Assembly (NCBI RefSeq): GCF_019049245.1
Contig: NZ_JAGMUK010000060.1
Coordinates: 137,829-201,828 of the forward strand
Reading direction: 5' to 3'
DNA from: Streptomyces sp. AC555_RSS877
Lineage (GTDB): Bacteria; Actinomycetota; Actinomycetes; Streptomycetales; Streptomycetaceae
DNA length: 64,000 nt
Shown here piece after piece: positions 61,940 through 64,000 of this stretch. The notes below the pieces were generated by a model. The model did not search any database, was not told the origin of the DNA, and saw only the letters and a list, made by a program, of their open reading frames with translations. How positions within the stretch are numbered: position 1 is the first letter of the stretch; each line of letters opens with the position of its first letter. The position numbers and the translations under genes were made by a program.

Positions 61940-63160
61940 TCAGGCCTTGCGGTCCGGCAGCAGGCCGCTGAGCAGGAACGCGACGCTCCGCTCGGTCTCC
62001 GTCCAGGCACGTGTGTCGAGTTCGACGGACTGAACGAGGGCGCACTCGACCTGGTAGCCGTGCTCGGTCAGGTCGCGGCCGACGAGTTCGGCCGCGTCAC
62101 GGGTCGCCGCGTGCGTCACGATGCGGTGCGGACGGCGGTCGGCGACGGCCGAGACCACCGCCGCTCCCCCGCCGCCGACGCGGACGACGTCCGGTTCGGG
62201 CAGGTCCTCCAGGACGTGCGGGGCGGTGCCGCGCACGATCTGCAACTGCACCCCGAAGCCGCGTGCGGCGGCCTCGGTGCGCGCGCACGCCTCCAGGTCC
62301 CGGTCGACGGCGATGACGGCCGCCCCGGCCCGTGCCGCCTCGGTGGCGAAGGCACCGCTGCCGCAGCCGATGTCCCACACGAGGTCACCGACGTGCGGTC
62401 CGAGCCGGGCGAGTTGGGCGGCTCGAAGCAGTTCCGCCTCGCCTTCGCCCAGGTCACCCCCGTACGCCTCGGCGGGCAGGGTCCAGCCGCGCGGTGCGGT
62501 GTCCGGGGCCCGGCCGGCGATCCAGCCGCCGTCCTCCCTCGCCACACCGGGTCCGACGGTTCCGCCGATGACGATGACCACGTTCGGGTCGCGCCAGGTG
62601 TGGTCGGCGGCCTTGTCGGAGGTGACGACGGTGATCTGCTCGCGGTCGGTGCCGAGTTCCTCGCAGATGACGAAGGTGCGGTGGACGCCTTCCAGGAGCA
62701 GGCCGAGTTCGGCGGGGCCGGCGCCCGGTGAGGTGAGAACGGCGACCTTGGTGTGGGCGCGGCACACGTTCACCGCGCGGCGCAGGGTGCGGCGGTGTGC
62801 GACGACCACCTGGGCGTCGTCCCAGGGCATGCCGGCGCGGGCGAAGGCGGTGGCCACCGGAGAGACGGCGGGGACGACCTCCACCTCCAGCCCGAACTCG
62901 GGCGCGCGCAGGGTGCGTACGACACCGAAGAAGCCGGGATCGCCGTCGGCGAGGACGACCGCGGTGCCGCGGTGGCCGGCGGCACGGCGGGCGGCGAGGG
63001 CCACGCTGCCGAGGCGGATGCGCTCGGCGCCGGGCGGTACTTCGGGGAGCGCCAGGTGGTGGGCGGCACCGGCCACCAGCGTGGCGGCGCTGAGGGCGGA
63101 GCGGGCCGCGGCGGTCAGCGGCGAGCCGTCCCAGCCGATCACCGTGACCCGGTCGGCCAT
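61940..63160 (-). CDS. cobL: Precorrin-6Y C5,15-methyltransferase (decarboxylating), CbiE-CbiT fusion
   Basis: A 406-residue fusion. N-terminal CbiE-type corrin methyltransferase: VTVIGWDGSPLTAAARSAL, VLADGDPGFFGVVRTL. C-terminal CbiT: VWDIGCGSGAFATEAARAGA (SAM-binding), VIAVDRDLEACARTEAAARG and the decarboxylase-region VRVGGGGAAVVSAVADRRPH. It methylates C5 and C15 and removes the C12 acetate carboxyl in cobalamin synthesis. ATG at 63160 with GGAG upstream. Next to cobT and the CysG-like gene. Confidence 0.95.
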   Translation of the reverse strand: MADRVTVIGWDGSPLTAAARSALSAATLVAGAAHHLALPEVPPGAERIRLGSVALAARRAAGHRGTAVVLADGDPGFFGVVRTLRAPEFGLEVEVVPAVSPVATAFARAGMPWDDAQVVVAHRRTLRRAVNVCRAHTKVAVLTSPGAGPAELGLLLEGVHRTFVICEELGTDREQITVVTSDKAADHTWRDPNVVIVIGGTVGPGVAREDGGWIAGRAPDTAPRGWTLPAEAYGGDLGEGEAELLRAAQLARLGPHVGDLVWDIGCGSGAFATEAARAGAAVIAVDRDLEACARTEAAARGFGVQLQIVRGTAPHVLEDLPEPDVVRVGGGGAAVVSAVADRRPHRIVTHAATRDAAELVGRDLTEHGYQVECALVQSVELDTRAWTETERSVAFLLSGLLPDRKA

Positions 63161-63260
63161 CGTCTCTCAGTCTCCAGGGGGGTTTGCGCAGGTTGTCAGG
63201 GGCAGCCCGGCGGGTTCTGAGGGTACCTGGTGGAATAGGCCGGGGCGGCGGTGCCCTCGG

Positions 63261-63899
63261 TCAGTTCCAGTCCGAGAACGACGTGAAACCGTCGGAGTCG
63301 GACAGCTGCTCGCCCGCGCCGTCGAGGTCCTCCGGGAGGAGACTCCACACGATGAAGTCGGTGCGGACATCGGCCCAGGTGCCGTCCTCGGCGCGGACGT
63401 GCGCTATGCAGGCGTTGCGCAGGACGCCCTCGCTGATGCAGCCGATCTTCTGGGCGACCTGCTGGGAGGCGGTGTTGTCGGCCGCGGTGCGCAGCTCGAT
63501 GCGCTCGAGTTTCTGGTCGCGCAGGAGCCACTGGGCGGTGGCGAGGGCGGCCTCCGAGGCGTAGCCCTCGCCGCGGGCCCAGGGGGCGATGACGTAGGAC
63601 AGTTCGGTGGACCTGATGTGCCAGTTCGTCTTGCCGAGCTGGATGACGCCGACCAGGCGCTGGGTGAGGAACTCGGTGACGGCGAGGGCTAGTCCGCGGC
63701 CCCCCTCGCGTTCGGCGGGCGCGTACGCGGTGATCCAGGTGCGGGCGGCGTCCTCACCGAAGGGCTGGGGGACGTCGGTCCAGGCGGCCACCTGCTCGTC
63801 GTTCATCATCTCGGCCAGGGCAGGCACGTCGTCCTCGTCGAGGGGACGCAGCACCAACCGCTCCGTGCTGATGGAGATGTTGGGGAAGGTGCCAGTCAT
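63261..63899 (-). CDS. GNAT acetyltransferase (RimJ/RimL-like)
   Basis: A 212-residue N-acetyltransferase. It starts ISISTERLVLRPLDEDDVPAL and contains TELSYVIAPWARGEGYASEAA (acetyl-CoA loop region) and ELRTAADNTASQQVAQKIG, the usual RimJ/RimL pattern. Substrate unknown: ribosomal protein N-termini, antibiotics or amino acids are all possible. ATG at 63899. The remaining 101 bases of the window contain no supported feature. Confidence 0.93.
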   Translation of the reverse strand: MTGTFPNISISTERLVLRPLDEDDVPALAEMMNDEQVAAWTDVPQPFGEDAARTWITAYAPAEREGGRGLALAVTEFLTQRLVGVIQLGKTNWHIRSTELSYVIAPWARGEGYASEAALATAQWLLRDQKLERIELRTAADNTASQQVAQKIGCISEGVLRNACIAHVRAEDGTWADVRTDFIVWSLLPEDLDGAGEQLSDSDGFTSFSDWN

Positions 63900-64000
63900 G
63901 CGCCGCTCCGTAACCGTCGGGAAACCTTCAGCCTGCTGAACTGCCCAGCATGCAGCATGAAAGCACCGAACCGCACGACGGGGTCCTCCCCCACTGCCCG

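Noticed and set aside
63900..64000. Start of another gene at the window's right end
   Set aside because: Only 101 bases; no start with ribosome-binding site or recognisable protein.

Overview
The window is a stretch of chromosome from a high-GC actinomycete, almost certainly Streptomyces. Reasons: very strong G/C bias at third codon positions, frequent GTG and some TTG starts, the developmental protein SsgB, an EF-G2-like GTPase, phosphatidylinositol-mannoside genes, and a gene order (MBL-hisS / cyclophilin / DUF349 / relA / apt-secF-secD-yajC / ruvBAC / yebC / pdxT-pdxS / PIM genes / thrS / ssgB) that I recall from Streptomyces core chromosomes. The placement comes from gene content, not from a database search.

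Layout. 1-3056 (+): end of an ABC-exporter operon coupled to a DesK/NarL-type two-component system. 3192-5182 (-): hisS with an MBL-fold hydrolase. 5363-7545 (+): membrane-anchored cyclophilin and a DUF349 protein, ending at a near-perfect terminator shared with convergent relA. 7624-20132 (-): stringent response (relA), purine salvage (apt), Sec accessory complex (yajC, secD, secF), Holliday-junction processing (ruvCAB), yebC, PLP synthase (pdxST) and a LemA-like membrane protein. 20301-23055 (-): three overlapping genes for phosphatidylinositol-phosphate synthesis, an acyltransferase and PimA. 23360-28806: EF-G2, an unknown membrane protein, a HIT hydrolase and a K+ channel-like protein. 28835-33618: thrS, an unknown gene overlapping a DUF4365 gene, and a DnaQ-like exonuclease.

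33688-43748 is the most accessory-looking part. Two almost identical tRNA-Val(CAC) genes, in the same orientation and about 10 kb apart, bracket a large membrane protein and a five-gene operon (solute-binding lipoprotein, two permeases, YesL-like protein, Tat-exported rhamnogalacturonan-lyase-like protein) that looks like a pectin-backbone uptake and degradation unit with twin operators before it.

43827-54712: PGPGW membrane protein, ssgB, a CGNR zinc-finger regulator, small membrane proteins, a DsbA-like oxidoreductase, acetyltransferase, pabC-pabB (folate pABA branch), a five-gene tRNA operon (Gly-Cys-Val-Val-Val) with promoter and terminator, a phosphotransferase, and a membrane Ser/Thr kinase. 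54739-63899 (-): rRNA/tRNA methyltransferase, then corrin genes: a CysG-like bifunctional siroheme/precorrin-2 enzyme, a very long BluB-CobT fusion with a roughly 900-residue repetitive N-terminal extension, CobL, and a final acetyltransferase.

Most operons are tightly packed with ATGA/GTGA stop-start overlaps, implying translational coupling. Convergent gene pairs are usually separated by long GC-rich hairpins. No CRISPR array, prophage, transposase or integrase was seen.
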